From the NCBI RefSeq assembly GCF_002021565.1, contig NZ_MSZX01000003.1:186027-250026 (forward strand): a DNA stretch of 64,000 nt. Direction: 5' to 3'. Position numbers and translations under genes: made by a program. Positions 52,396-61,292 of this stretch are shown piece by piece. Within the stretch, counting starts at the first letter, position 1; each line of letters starts with the position of its first letter. The notes beneath the pieces are model-generated. The model made no database searches. It saw nothing but the letters and a program-made list of their open reading frames with translations, and was not told where the DNA came from. Source of the DNA: Paenibacillus selenitireducens (GTDB lineage Bacteria > Bacillota > Bacilli > Paenibacillales > Paenibacillaceae).

Positions 52396-52791
52396 ATGGA
52401 AGGAATGACACGCGGTGAACTAGCCAAACGTACCGGAGTTAGCATGGCAGCCATTCGTTATTACGAGGAGAGCGGTGTCCTGCCTGCTACCCAACGTGTG
52501 GCGAATGGGTACCGTATCTATACGGATGACTATCTGGTGAAACTTAAGTTTATCCAGGATGCCAAGTCATTAGGTTATTCGCTCAAGGAAATCCGGGAGG
52601 CGCTGCACATGCTCAGTCGAGAAATGGATGCAGAGACCTTAAAGGGCTACGTACGCGATAAAATTAACGAAATTAATGAGAGAATCAACACGCTGCAGGC
52701 TATGCAAACGATGCTGGCTGGCTTGCTGCAGACCCCGCAAGAGGCCATTCACAACTATTTGCAATCGTTCCGACACTTGGACGAGGGGTGA
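52396..52791 (+). CDS. Short MerR-family regulator, paired with hydrolase copy 3
   Basis: 131 aa. MTRGELAKRTGVSMAAIRYYEESGVL and NGYRIYTDDYLVKLKFIQDAKSLGYSLKEI form the DNA-binding domain, then a dimer helix (RINTLQAMQTMLAGLLQ). It lacks the 200-residue C-terminal domain of the two other hydrolase-linked regulators and resembles small metal- or redox-type MerR proteins, though no cysteine is present. Likely binds the 20-bp-spacer promoter upstream of the hydrolase. Confidence 0.86.
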   Translation: MEGMTRGELAKRTGVSMAAIRYYEESGVLPATQRVANGYRIYTDDYLVKLKFIQDAKSLGYSLKEIREALHMLSREMDAETLKGYVRDKINEINERINTLQAMQTMLAGLLQTPQEAIHNYLQSFRHLDEG

Positions 52792-52810
52792 GGGGTATAA
52801 CCGCAGATCA

Positions 52811-53026
52811 TTATACTTGGTAAAGACGCTGGAGCTGATGTTCTTCAGTGTCTTTTTTTAGATTCTCTAATCGATGAGAATCATCTTGATCTTTGCATAA
52901 CGTCCCTTCAGAATTCATTCGGTGCGATTTCTTGGCTGATGCATTTGAATATGGGATAGCTACACTAATCATCATAATTGCTGCTGTCGCAATAGATATC
53001 CCCTTCAATTTTTTGATGATTTTCAT
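52811..53026 (-). CDS. Small secreted peptide, function unknown
   Basis: 71 aa. Start at 53026 with AGGAGATGTTGTG upstream. Signal peptide about 1-30 (KIIKKLKG, hydrophobic core SIATAAIMMISVAIPY, then SNASA cleavage site), leaving a mature part of about 41 residues rich in Lys, Asp, Glu, His and one Cys. The C-terminal coding part overlaps the terminator of the convergent MerR gene. No family recognised; a secreted signal or stress peptide is possible. Confidence 0.62.
   Translation of the reverse strand: MKIIKKLKGISIATAAIMMISVAIPYSNASAKKSHRMNSEGTLCKDQDDSHRLENLKKDTEEHQLQRLYQV
52822..52860 (+). terminator. Terminator after the short MerR gene
   Basis: Stem aagacgctg / cagtgtctt with a long loop, followed by seven T. 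It lies inside the 3' coding end of the convergent secreted-peptide gene. Confidence 0.7.
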
Positions 53027-53106
53027 CACAACATCTCCTTGTATTGGGGTTATATGGGATAATAACCACATTAAGATCATACTTTTAATAATTTGGAGGA
53101 AGTTGT

Positions 53107-53361
53107 ATGAAAAATAAGCCTTTTAGGTATTTAATAGTCTCAATCGTTCTGATATTTTTATCTCTAGGTCAATTATTAATGCAATTACGTCCAAATGATT
53201 TTTTAACGGATTCCGAGAGAATAACTCGTGATAATCAAGCATGGTTATTTTTCTCAATAGAGATGGTTGTATTAATATTTCTATTAATTATGTCAATTGC
53301 GGGAATTATCAAGAATAACAATAAATCAGATATGGGAAAAAAAGACGTTAGTGATAAATAG
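53107..53361 (+). CDS. Small membrane protein, function unknown
   Basis: 84 aa with two predicted helices (about 7-26 and 46-68) and a Lys/Asp-rich tail. Strong ggagg site 7 nt before ATG, and a perfect hairpin terminator after the gene, so it is very probably expressed. No family recognised. Divergent from the secreted-peptide gene, 80 bp apart, so the two may be co-regulated. Confidence 0.65.
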   Translation: MKNKPFRYLIVSIVLIFLSLGQLLMQLRPNDFLTDSERITRDNQAWLFFSIEMVVLIFLLIMSIAGIIKNNNKSDMGKKDVSDK

Positions 53362-53392
53362 AGCAATAACCCTATTCGTTGCGCTAATCTTG

Positions 53393-53418
53393 AGAGCTGC
53401 TAGCAGCTCTTTTTTTAT
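53393..53418 (+). terminator. Terminator of the small membrane protein gene
   Basis: 8-bp stem agagctgc / gcagctct with a 2-base loop and seven T. Confidence 0.88.
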
Positions 53419-53733
53419 TTATTTAAATTTGTTTCAAAAGCTGACCAAGCTCTTTATGCATCGAAAGAGCAGGGGAGAAACCAGGTTACGCATTTCATGG
53501 ACTTGAACAATGAGCATCTTTAGATAAGGAGCTTTTTTTGCTATCGGAATAATGAAACCAAATGAGTTCAGAGGGAACCATTCGGTCGTTGGGGCTGCGT
53601 ATCTTCGGACAAATAGGATGGAATGTGGTAAAATGCTCGGGAGGCAGGCACTTTGAAGAAAGTGGTTGACCTTCCGAGTTTTTGTATGGTGATAAGCTAA
53701 AATGGACAAAAAGCAGATGGAGGAACTTATTGA
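53419..53733. other. Intergenic stretch with a branched hairpin and T run
   Basis: No gene recognised. Around 53637-53685 the sequence can fold with an outer stem ctcgg.agg / cct.ccgag and an inner hairpin cactt-tgaag-aaagtg, then five T. A TAAAAT near 53631 could be a -10 box, so a small RNA of about 50 nt is conceivable. Confidence 0.35.
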
Positions 53734-54069
53734 ATGAGTGTTTTACCAAATTGCCCGAAATGTAGTTCAGAATATACGTACGAGGACGGAAGCCTTTTGG
53801 TGTGCCCGGAATGCGCGCATGAGTGGACTTTAGATGCCGATCACAGCGAGGATACAAAGGTTGTTAAAGATGCGAATGGAAATATCCTGAACGATGGGGA
53901 TTCCGTCAGCATCATTAAAGATCTTAAGGTAAAAGGAAGTTCATCGGTGCTCAAGATTGGTACCAAGGTCAAAAATATTCGCCTGGTAGACGGCGATCAT
54001 GATATCGATTGCAAGATTGACGGCTTCGGTGCAATGAAATTAAAATCCGAATTCGTAAAGAAGATATAG
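53734..54069 (+). CDS. YjdM/PhnA-family zinc-ribbon protein
   Basis: 111 aa. Zinc ribbon with Cys7, Cys10, Cys24, Cys27 ([11 protein letters not shown]...VCPECAHEW) and the PhnA domain [25 protein letters not shown]. The name refers to the alkylphosphonate locus of E. coli, but the role of these proteins is not established. Single gene between terminators. Confidence 0.92.
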   Translation: MSVLPNCPKCSSEYTYEDGSLLVCPECAHEWTLDADHSEDTKVVKDANGNILNDGDSVSIIKDLKVKGSSSVLKIGTKVKNIRLVDGDHDIDCKIDGFGAMKLKSEFVKKI

Positions 54070-54100
54070 TTCACATGTATACGTTGTGAAAATATACAGA

Positions 54101-54153
54101 AAAGGGTTGCCCGCAAGTCATGACAGATCATGGCATTGGGGCAACCCTTTTTG
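54101..54153. terminator. Bidirectional terminator
   Basis: Stem aaagggttgccc / gggcaaccctttt (54101-54112, 54139-54151). The preceding tatacgttgtgaa (from 54079) is identical to a 13-mer before the anti-sigma terminator (from 11813). Confidence 0.85.
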
Positions 54154-54828
54154 CTATACAATCAATCCATCTTTCATCGTAATGATGTGATCTGCATAGG
54201 ACAGCATTTCTTCATCATGGGTGACCATTAAGGTTGTGATGTTCAATGTTTTGGTCAGATCCCGAATGAGCGTCATCACATCTCTGGAACGCTTCGAGTC
54301 GAGACTTGCCGTCGGCTCATCCGCGAATAGAATTTTGGGTCTATGGATGATGGCGCGGGCAATGGCAACGCGTTGTTTTTCACCGCCGGATAAGGAAGAA
54401 GGATAAGCATCTTTGCGGTGATTCATATCAACCATGTTGAGGATCTTGGTGACTTCTGCTTGTTGTTCTCGCTTGGTCATTTTGGATTCCGAGACGTCAA
54501 GCATGAGCATGAGTTGGTCTTCTACGGTAAGGAATGGGACGAGATGGGCCGATTGAAATACAAAGCCGAATTTACTTGCTCGTATTTTTCGAATCTCCTC
54601 CTGCGTCATCGCGATCAAGTTGTTTCCTTCGAATTGCACCTGCCCGTCGGAAGCGCGTTGAAGGCCGGCGGCGATGGTAAGCAGCGTGCTTTTGCCGGAA
54701 CCGGAAGCACCCACGAGAGCCGTGAGCTCTCCTTCCTGCAGGGTAAGGTTGATCCCGTTCAATACTTGCTCCTCAACTTCGCCATTGGTAAATGTTTTGG
54801 TTACGTCATGTATTGTGAAGGTTGTCAT
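54154..54828 (-). CDS. ABC transporter ATPase, MacB/LolD type
   Basis: 224 aa. Walker A GASGSGKST, Q loop FVFQSAHLVPFLTV, signature LSGGEKQR, Walker B ILFADEPTASLD, and the H loop TLMVTHDEE. Cytosolic partner of the FtsX-type permease encoded just upstream on the same strand. Such pairs act in export of peptides, antibiotics or lipoproteins rather than import. Confidence 0.93.
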   Translation of the reverse strand: MTTFTIHDVTKTFTNGEVEEQVLNGINLTLQEGELTALVGASGSGKSTLLTIAAGLQRASDGQVQFEGNNLIAMTQEEIRKIRASKFGFVFQSAHLVPFLTVEDQLMLMLDVSESKMTKREQQAEVTKILNMVDMNHRKDAYPSSLSGGEKQRVAIARAIIHRPKILFADEPTASLDSKRSRDVMTLIRDLTKTLNITTLMVTHDEEMLSYADHIITMKDGLIV

Positions 54829-54829
54829 G

Positions 54830-55864
54830 TTACATGTCTCCTTGTTGAATAGCTTGTAAAGGTTCTACTTTCTTAATCTGGATGCCTGAGAGCGTCGCGC
54901 CGATAAATCCGATGACCAAGAATAGGATCGATAAGAGAAGGGTTGTGTCCAGCGTTAGGTGGAACGGCATGCCTTCCGGTGCAATCAGGCTAAAGCCTTG
55001 GCTTAATGCCACGGACAAGACCAATGCGATGATCGTAATGAAGAACATTTGGGACCACATCATACGGAATAGCGTACTCGTTTTGACGCCGATGGCTTTC
55101 AAGATCCCGTATAGCCCGATTTTTTGGACGTTCATCATATAGAAGAAAATCGCGAACAACATCCCGCTGATGGCCACTAAGAACCAAATGATCATATTGA
55201 GGGACATTTGTTCTGCTTTATAGCTCGAAATGGTGTTGAGAAATTGGCTTGTGGAGAAGGATTGTAATCCTGTAATCGATGGCGCTTGATCTTGTGCCGG
55301 AATGAACAATAATTGCATGTTATTGACACGGTATATCTCTTTATAGTTGTCCATGTGGATAAAGGCGACAGGGGCATGACTGTATTTCTTCTGATCCACG
55401 AACCCGGTCACTTTGAATGTACCACTGAATTGATTATTCGTAAGGACATCTCCGACTTTAATGCCGTCTTTTTCCAAGGAGCGATCTAACACGATTTCGC
55501 CTGGAGCGACGTTCTCGAATAATTTGGAATCTGTTGAAGTGACGAATGCTACGCTATGCTGTTTGTCTTCCGCATCGTTCACAAAGCCCATCTGGATAGA
55601 AAAAGCCGCGGCATCTTTGTGGTCTTGTAAAGCTTGATCCTGCACGCCTGCATCTATTTTCGAAAGATTATAGGTTTCTTTCGCATCGGCATTCATATAG
55701 AAATGACCTTTAGGCAGATCTTTGATCAAGGCCGCATTATCTTGGGACAATCCATTGGCCAATCCCGATATGATAAAGGTTAGGAAACTCACGAGAAAAA
55801 TAATGGACCCTAATATAATAAACTTCGCTTTGCTCTTCTTGATTTCTTTCCATGCCATATTCAT
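54830..55864 (-). CDS. FtsX-type ABC transporter permease
   Basis: 344 aa with four helices: one at about 15-37, an extracellular MacB_PCD-like domain (about 40-220), then three helices (about 224-246, 268-290, 307-330) forming the FtsX domain. Start ATG 55864 with ggaggg. One base separates it from the ATPase gene. No bacitracin-type sensor kinase pair is nearby, so the role is open. Confidence 0.9.
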   Translation of the reverse strand: MNMAWKEIKKSKAKFIILGSIIFLVSFLTFIISGLANGLSQDNAALIKDLPKGHFYMNADAKETYNLSKIDAGVQDQALQDHKDAAAFSIQMGFVNDAEDKQHSVAFVTSTDSKLFENVAPGEIVLDRSLEKDGIKVGDVLTNNQFSGTFKVTGFVDQKKYSHAPVAFIHMDNYKEIYRVNNMQLLFIPAQDQAPSITGLQSFSTSQFLNTISSYKAEQMSLNMIIWFLVAISGMLFAIFFYMMNVQKIGLYGILKAIGVKTSTLFRMMWSQMFFITIIALVLSVALSQGFSLIAPEGMPFHLTLDTTLLLSILFLVIGFIGATLSGIQIKKVEPLQAIQQGDM

Positions 55865-56048
55865 GACAAACCCTCCATTTCTTTGGTACAGCTTGAGTAT
55901 ATGCTCTCTCTATGAACGGAGCATGAACGGAGAGTTACATGTTCTTGGTGATTGTGATGTTTAAACGGATGGTTAGCTCAAATTTCATTTGCATATATAT
56001 AGCATATTAGGGATTAATCGAAGCTTGAACTATAGGTGGGTGGAATCG

Positions 56049-56999
56049 ATGCAGATGCACCGTATGCGCAAAACGCCACTCGTTTTTGTTCCCGGGGTAT
56101 TCGGGTCCAGGGGCGATATGATTATACCTGGGACCGGGAGATGGAGCTTTGGGGCGGCTGGGGCAATCTATGATCCGTTTGTTCGACAATTGGAACAGTT
56201 AGGTTATGAGAGGAATATTTCACTGTTCATTGCATTCTATGATTGGAGACAACCTCTTCCGAATGCTGCACAGACTTTTCTGGTTCATACCATTCAAGAA
56301 GCGAAACGAAAGACGGGTGCCAGACATGTGAATTTGCTTGGACATAGTATGGGTGGACTTGTGAGTAGAGCGTATGTGCAGAGTGATTATTATCAAGACG
56401 ACGTAAACCAGCTTATTGTATTATGTTCTCCCAATGCCGGTTCGCCAGCTAATTATGCGTACTGGACGGGAGCGACCCTAGAGCATCATTCAGAAGCTCC
56501 TGTTAATGTTGTATCGCTCTACATGGATAGATACCTTAGTTATTTAACTCAGATCTCTCCCCTGAATCGGGTAGAGGCGATTCATATGTATTTTCCAAGT
56601 CTGTTAGATTGTGTGCCCTCTCAAGATTACGGAAATTATGTAATCGTGAATGCATCGGATTCGAAGAGATTTGTCCCCTACCAGACGTTGGGAGTCCAGA
56701 ATCTATTTTTAGATGCGCTAAATAGGGATCAAGACATCCTGAAGCGGAGGAATATTGAGGTTACCTTGATTGCCGGGATGGGACATAACACGATTCAGTA
56801 TCTCCAAGAGAATCATTGCCCTTTGACATTTGTATGGAATGCTGGTCCAGTCTGGGATACCGTTAATAGTGATGCAGGGGATGGAAATGTCATGATGAAG
56901 AGTGTTTTTACATTGGAAGGAGATCAACATGTAATAGAAGCGGGGCACATCGAAGCGCTATTCATCAGTGTTCCTCTTCTAAAAAAGAAGCTGACGTGA
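56049..56999 (+). CDS. Lipase/acyltransferase-like alpha/beta hydrolase
   Basis: 316 aa. LVFVPGVFGSRGDM, FYDWRQPLP, nucleophile Ser in LLGHSMGGLVSRAYV and LIVLCSPNAGSPANYAYW resemble LCAT/esterase-like proteins acting on lipids. No signal peptide, so probably cytosolic. The ATG at 56049 follows an aggtgggtgga site. Single gene with its own terminator. Confidence 0.8.
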   Translation: MQMHRMRKTPLVFVPGVFGSRGDMIIPGTGRWSFGAAGAIYDPFVRQLEQLGYERNISLFIAFYDWRQPLPNAAQTFLVHTIQEAKRKTGARHVNLLGHSMGGLVSRAYVQSDYYQDDVNQLIVLCSPNAGSPANYAYWTGATLEHHSEAPVNVVSLYMDRYLSYLTQISPLNRVEAIHMYFPSLLDCVPSQDYGNYVIVNASDSKRFVPYQTLGVQNLFLDALNRDQDILKRRNIEVTLIAGMGHNTIQYLQENHCPLTFVWNAGPVWDTVNSDAGDGNVMMKSVFTLEGDQHVIEAGHIEALFISVPLLKKKLT

Positions 57000-57053
57000 T
57001 CCCGGAGTTATCCATCCCTAGAGGAGGATTGAAGGTCATTGCATAGCATACCG

Positions 57054-57092
57054 AAGCACCGAGGAAAGATTTTTCGCCTTGGTGCTTTTTCT
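57054..57092 (+). terminator. Terminator of the lipase-like gene
   Basis: 11-bp stem aagcaccgagg / ccttggtgctt with T run. Confidence 0.85.
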
Positions 57093-57182
57093 TTGGTGCA
57101 AGAAAGGTTATAATCGAGAAAATGCTTTATTTTTTATATTTACTGGTATAAAAAAAGTTAATAAATACAGGAGGGGTTACTC

Positions 57183-58241
57183 ATGGAAATAGGAATTAGC
57201 ACATTTGTGGAAACAACGCCGGATGTTCAGACCGGTGAGTTGATTAGCCATGCACAGCGCATCCGCGAGGTTGTGGAAGAGATCGTACTTGCAGATCAGG
57301 TAGGGCTGGATGTCTATGGCGTAGGCGAGCATCATCGCAAAGATTATGCAGCCTCCTCCCCGGCCATTGTACTGGCTGCTGCTGCGTCACAGACGAAGCG
57401 GATCCGGCTGACAAGCGCGGTCACGGTGTTGTCTTCCGCCGATCCTGTGCGTGTTTTCCAAGATTTCGCAACCGTCGACGCGATTTCGAATGGACGGGCT
57501 GAGATCATGGCAGGACGGGGTTCTTTTATCGAATCCTTTCCGCTGTTTGGGTATGATCTGAAGGATTATGACGAACTATTCGACGAAAAGTTAGAGTTGT
57601 TATTAAAAATTCGAGAATCGGAGAAAGTGACGTGGAGTGGGACGCATCGACCAGCTATTCATAATTTGGGCGTGTATCCACGTCCGGTTCAGCATCCTTT
57701 GCCTGTATGGATTGGCAGTGGAGGCAATCAGGAATCGGTGATCCGTGCGGGATTGCTCGGATTGCCGCTCGTCCTCGCGATCATCGGAGGAAGTCCCATG
57801 CATTTTGCGCCGCTCGTGCAGCTCTATAAGAAAGCAGCTGCTCATGCAGGCCATGACGTATCGCAGCTGCCGGTTGCGTCACATTCACACGGGTTCATCG
57901 CGGAGAGTACCGAGCTTGCCGCCGATAAGTTCTTCCCTTCCACACAAGCCAGCATGAATGTGATTGGACGGGAGCGGGGTTGGGGGCATTATGACCGTGC
58001 AAGATACGATGCAGCTCGCGGCTTTGAAGGGGCGTTGTACGTAGGCGATCCGGAGACTGTTGCGCAGAAGATCATCAACCTTCGGAAACATGTAGGCATC
58101 ACGCGTTTTATGCTGCACGTGCCGCTCGGCACCATGCCGCATGCGGATGTCATGAGAGCTATTGAACTGTTGGGAACCGAGGTGGCGCCGCGCGTTCGGG
58201 AGGAGATATCCCGATGGGAATCTGAGGGCGAAGCCGAGTAA
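57183..58241 (+). CDS. LLM-class flavin-dependent oxidoreductase
   Basis: 352 aa TIM-barrel protein of the bacterial-luciferase superfamily. [57 protein letters not shown] and [19 protein letters not shown] are the family's FMN-site segments. Most members in Firmicutes use FMN; F420 use cannot be excluded by eye. Substrate unknown. Aggagggg site before ATG. Confidence 0.9.
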   Translation: MEIGISTFVETTPDVQTGELISHAQRIREVVEEIVLADQVGLDVYGVGEHHRKDYAASSPAIVLAAAASQTKRIRLTSAVTVLSSADPVRVFQDFATVDAISNGRAEIMAGRGSFIESFPLFGYDLKDYDELFDEKLELLLKIRESEKVTWSGTHRPAIHNLGVYPRPVQHPLPVWIGSGGNQESVIRAGLLGLPLVLAIIGGSPMHFAPLVQLYKKAAAHAGHDVSQLPVASHSHGFIAESTELAADKFFPSTQASMNVIGRERGWGHYDRARYDAARGFEGALYVGDPETVAQKIINLRKHVGITRFMLHVPLGTMPHADVMRAIELLGTEVAPRVREEISRWESEGEAE

Positions 58242-58281
58242 TCATCAGAGCTGGAGTATCTAATCTTCAGTCGTAAATAAT

Positions 58282-58328
58282 AAAAAGCAATAAATGCAGT
58301 CCTATGGACGGCGTTTATTGCTTTTTGT
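58282..58328. terminator. Bidirectional terminator
   Basis: Stem aaaaagcaataaa / tttattgcttttt extended by inner pairing agtcc / ggac. Confidence 0.88.
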
Positions 58329-58331
58329 GTA

Positions 58332-59006
58332 TTACCCTTGAACGCTCTTGCTGCTGGAAGGAGGTATAGCTGGTTGCCGTACTACAGCATGAATGCTGGA
58401 GGCCATGCAGAATTGGGCGGTGTAATAGGTGGTCATAATGAGTACGTTAGAGAACGTGACAGGGGATACAAATAGATTCCAAGATAGGATCGAATCCGAG
58501 ATCGTAAATAATAGGCTTCCGATGATCGCCCATGTCTGACCGGTCATGATGGCTGACCATGTCATCAATGAAATGACGGTAATGTAGAGTAGAACGGGCA
58601 CGATTAGAGCTTCGTTGTGATCTCGGATCAACGCTTGAACAATCTCCCCACCGATGAAATATGCATATAGCCCAAGGGGGAGAATTGTTGCGAACCGAAG
58701 CTTCGAAAAGCGCCACCTGCTGAAAAATCCAGTCATATAGAACAGATGTCCGATCAGGAAGGCAGATAACCCAATCACGAACCAGTCTAACAGGCCATCG
58801 CCAAGCATACAGAAAAATAACCCGGCTAATAGCATGAAGTAATAACGTTGCTTCGACCGTGGAGCTTGCAGGAACGCATAGGTGATAATGAGCCACATTG
58901 GGATTAACTTGAATAAGAGTTTAACGGCATGTGGATCCGTCGGAATGACGAAAATATAGAGTAAACTCATGATCAGAATAAGTAAGGGCAATCGGAACTT
59001 ATTCAA
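58332..59006 (-). CDS. YhhN-family membrane protein (lysoplasmalogenase type)
   Basis: 224 aa, about eight helices. YhhN/TMEM86 markers: LGDGLLDWF, IGHLFYMTGFF, ISDSILSWNLFV and TTYYTAQF, with conserved Asp residues in the membrane. Characterised members hydrolyse the vinyl-ether bond of lysoplasmalogens; whether this organism makes plasmalogens is not shown here. Confidence 0.87.
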   Translation of the reverse strand: MNKFRLPLLILIMSLLYIFVIPTDPHAVKLLFKLIPMWLIITYAFLQAPRSKQRYYFMLLAGLFFCMLGDGLLDWFVIGLSAFLIGHLFYMTGFFSRWRFSKLRFATILPLGLYAYFIGGEIVQALIRDHNEALIVPVLLYITVISLMTWSAIMTGQTWAIIGSLLFTISDSILSWNLFVSPVTFSNVLIMTTYYTAQFCMASSIHAVVRQPAIPPSSSKSVQG

Positions 59007-59037
59007 TGCGCAGGCTCCTTTAGGATGGAATGCAAGG

Positions 59038-60441
59038 CTATTTGAGAAACATCTTAATTCGTTTCAGACCATTTTTGAGATGAGGATACCGAAAAGGAAT
59101 ATCAAATAAGGTGGTCTGTTTCAATATGCTCTTGCGGTGGGAGAACAGATCGAAGCTTCCCTTTCCGTGATAATTGCCGATTCCACTGCTGCCAACCCCG
59201 CCGAAAGGCAGGTACGGAGAGGTGAAATGATAGACCGTATCGTTCACGCAACCACCCCCGAAAGAAGCCTGAGTCAGCACTTGCTGCTGAATCTCTTTAT
59301 TTTCGGAGAAGATATACAACGCGAGCGGTTTTGGGCGGTTACGGATTTCTTCAAGAACATATGCAATCGTGTCATATTCAAGAACAGGTAGTAGGGGGCC
59401 GAATATTTCTTCCTGCATGATTGCAGCATTCGCCGTGATATCGGTAAGAATCGTAGGTTCGATTCGTAGGGTGTCCCGATTGCTGTGGCCTCCTGCGATA
59501 ACCGTGCCTTCATGAAGCATGGCTTCAAGCCGTGTAAAATGCTTATCACTCACAATCCGTGTATAGGACTCGTTATCGAGCGGGTTTGCTCCGTACAATT
59601 CTTGAATGGCGTCCTTTAAATGTATGATGAATGCCGCTTTAACCGATTGATGGACATAAATATAGTCTGGCGCCACACAGGTCTGGCCTGCATTCATGAA
59701 CTTTCCCCAGGCAATCCGTCTCGCGGCCAACTTCAGGTTCGCATCCTTGTGAACGATGCAAGGGCTTTTGCCCCCCAACTCTAACGTGACCGGCGTCAGA
59801 TGCTTGGCGGCCGCTTCCATAATGACTTTGCCAACGGAGATACTCCCCGTAAAAAAGATATAATCTGTCTTTTCGTTGAGCAGCGCTTGGCTTGTACCGA
59901 CATCCCCCTGTACGACAGTAATATATTCCTCGTCATACGTCTCTTGGATGAGAGCAGCTAATACCTCCGATGTCTTGGGAGTAAGCTCGGATGGCTTGAT
60001 GATCGCGCAATTCCCCGCGGCAATGGCACCAATAAGCGGCGCGATAGCGAGCTGAAAAGGGAAATTCCAAGGCGCAATAATCAAGACGACACCATAGGGC
60101 TCCGAATAAATGGTGCTTTTTGAACCCCAATGCGTGAGCGGCGTCTTCACTTTTTGGGGCCGCGCCCAGGTATGCAGATGTTTCAGGACGAAGCGAATCT
60201 CCTTCAAGACAATGCCAATCTCGGTGGAATACGCCTCAAATTCGGATTTATTCAGATCCGACTTCAACGCTTGAATGATGTGCTGCTCGTATTTTCGAAT
60301 GGCATCCCCTAATTTGATCAGTGCATCCCTCCGATAGGCGAGTGACTTGGTCTGGTGCGTATCAAAGAAGGTCTTTTGCTTATCAATGAGGGTTGTATAT
60401 TCATTTTTATGTAGGTTGGAGCTGAGATCCATGGTGGACAT
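59038..60441 (-). CDS. Aldehyde dehydrogenase (class 3-like, YwdH type)
   Basis: 467 aa. NAD(P) site IAPWNFPFQLAIAPLIGAIAAGN and FTGSISVGK, catalytic Glu in VTLELGGKSPCIV, nucleophile Cys in NAGQTCVAPDYIYV, and FGGVGSSGIGNYHGKGSFDLFSHRKS. The length and C-terminal basic/hydrophobic tail resemble fatty-aldehyde dehydrogenases. It follows the YhhN gene on the same strand at 31 bp; plasmalogen hydrolysis would release a fatty aldehyde, so a functional link is plausible. Confidence 0.92.
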   Translation of the reverse strand: MSTMDLSSNLHKNEYTTLIDKQKTFFDTHQTKSLAYRRDALIKLGDAIRKYEQHIIQALKSDLNKSEFEAYSTEIGIVLKEIRFVLKHLHTWARPQKVKTPLTHWGSKSTIYSEPYGVVLIIAPWNFPFQLAIAPLIGAIAAGNCAIIKPSELTPKTSEVLAALIQETYDEEYITVVQGDVGTSQALLNEKTDYIFFTGSISVGKVIMEAAAKHLTPVTLELGGKSPCIVHKDANLKLAARRIAWGKFMNAGQTCVAPDYIYVHQSVKAAFIIHLKDAIQELYGANPLDNESYTRIVSDKHFTRLEAMLHEGTVIAGGHSNRDTLRIEPTILTDITANAAIMQEEIFGPLLPVLEYDTIAYVLEEIRNRPKPLALYIFSENKEIQQQVLTQASFGGGCVNDTVYHFTSPYLPFGGVGSSGIGNYHGKGSFDLFSHRKSILKQTTLFDIPFRYPHLKNGLKRIKMFLK

Positions 60442-60620
60442 ACCTATTCACTCCCGCAAAATCGTCATTTTTTTACTACTGAAGCCCATATTAACCTTAC
60501 CATAAGCGGTCATGCCATGGGGGCTGTAACATAAATATAGCAGCGATATTGTGGGAGGGAAATGTGCGGTATGGGTAGCCTAGCGATTGAGGACGAACGC
60601 CGTATCCTTACGTATGTCCC

Positions 60621-61112
60621 TTACCACTTGCGAAGCGCGATGATGAACGATGCCAAAGCTGCAAGCGAGGCAATCGTCCGCACGTGATTCCACACCATCC
60701 ATTGGGACAGGTATTGCGTCCATACGCGGGTTCCTTCGGCACTGCTGGGGTCCACGGCGGCTAAAGCATCGTTCAAGGGCACATTGCATACGACTGTAAC
60801 CAGGAAGCTGCCTACGACATAGAGTGCACTGCCGACAAGAAGATAAGTCGTGGGAGTCGTGCCTAATTTGAAGATTGAATAGACGGCTAGAATCACAGAG
60901 GCCAGGGCGGTTCCCATAAACACCAAGCTGAATAAGGGATTTAGCACGGTGATATTGATGGATTGCATGGCAGCAATCCCTTGATCTGCCGGCAGACGGG
61001 CGAGCGCGGCCATGACGAATGTCGAAAAGGCAAAAAATAATCCAGCAACCAAACCAGAACCAAGGGCAGAAGCAAAAGTTAAACCAAAGAGAAAGTTACC
61101 GATGAGATCCAA
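60621..61112 (-). CDS. DUF1772 (anthrone oxygenase-like) membrane protein
   Basis: 163 aa with four helices: SALGSGLVAGLFFAFSTFVM, NPLFSLVFMGTALASVILAVYS, TYLLVGSALYVVGSFLVTVVCNVPLN and the C-terminal helix. The pattern N.PLN...W.WNH.R is the family's conserved part. Some members are fungal anthrone oxygenases; bacterial ones are uncharacterised. The start is uncertain: GGAGG ends directly against the TTG at 61112, so initiation may lie a few codons later. Confidence 0.8.
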   Translation of the reverse strand: MDLIGNFLFGLTFASALGSGLVAGLFFAFSTFVMAALARLPADQGIAAMQSINITVLNPLFSLVFMGTALASVILAVYSIFKLGTTPTTYLLVGSALYVVGSFLVTVVCNVPLNDALAAVDPSSAEGTRVWTQYLSQWMVWNHVRTIASLAALASFIIALRKW

Positions 61113-61292
61113 CCTCCTTTTTCGAGTAAGCGATGGGGCAATTCCCCATACCTACAGATTATTTTAAGAATAGAAAAATATGGAATATTAGTCAATTCCG
61201 AATGAAGAGATTCTTTGAAAATTTATATGTTGATTTAACGGCTCGAAAAGTGCTAAAATTTGCAAAATTGAAATCATTGGGAGGAAGATAGA

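Noticed and set aside
52811-53026. Phr-type quorum-sensing peptide
   Set aside because: No Rap-like TPR protein gene adjoins it and the mature part is longer than usual; only a generic secreted peptide can be claimed.
57183-58241. F420-dependent oxidoreductase partner of the CofE-like protein
   Set aside because: Members of this LLM subgroup are mostly FMN-dependent, and the two genes are 17 kb apart with no shared operon.
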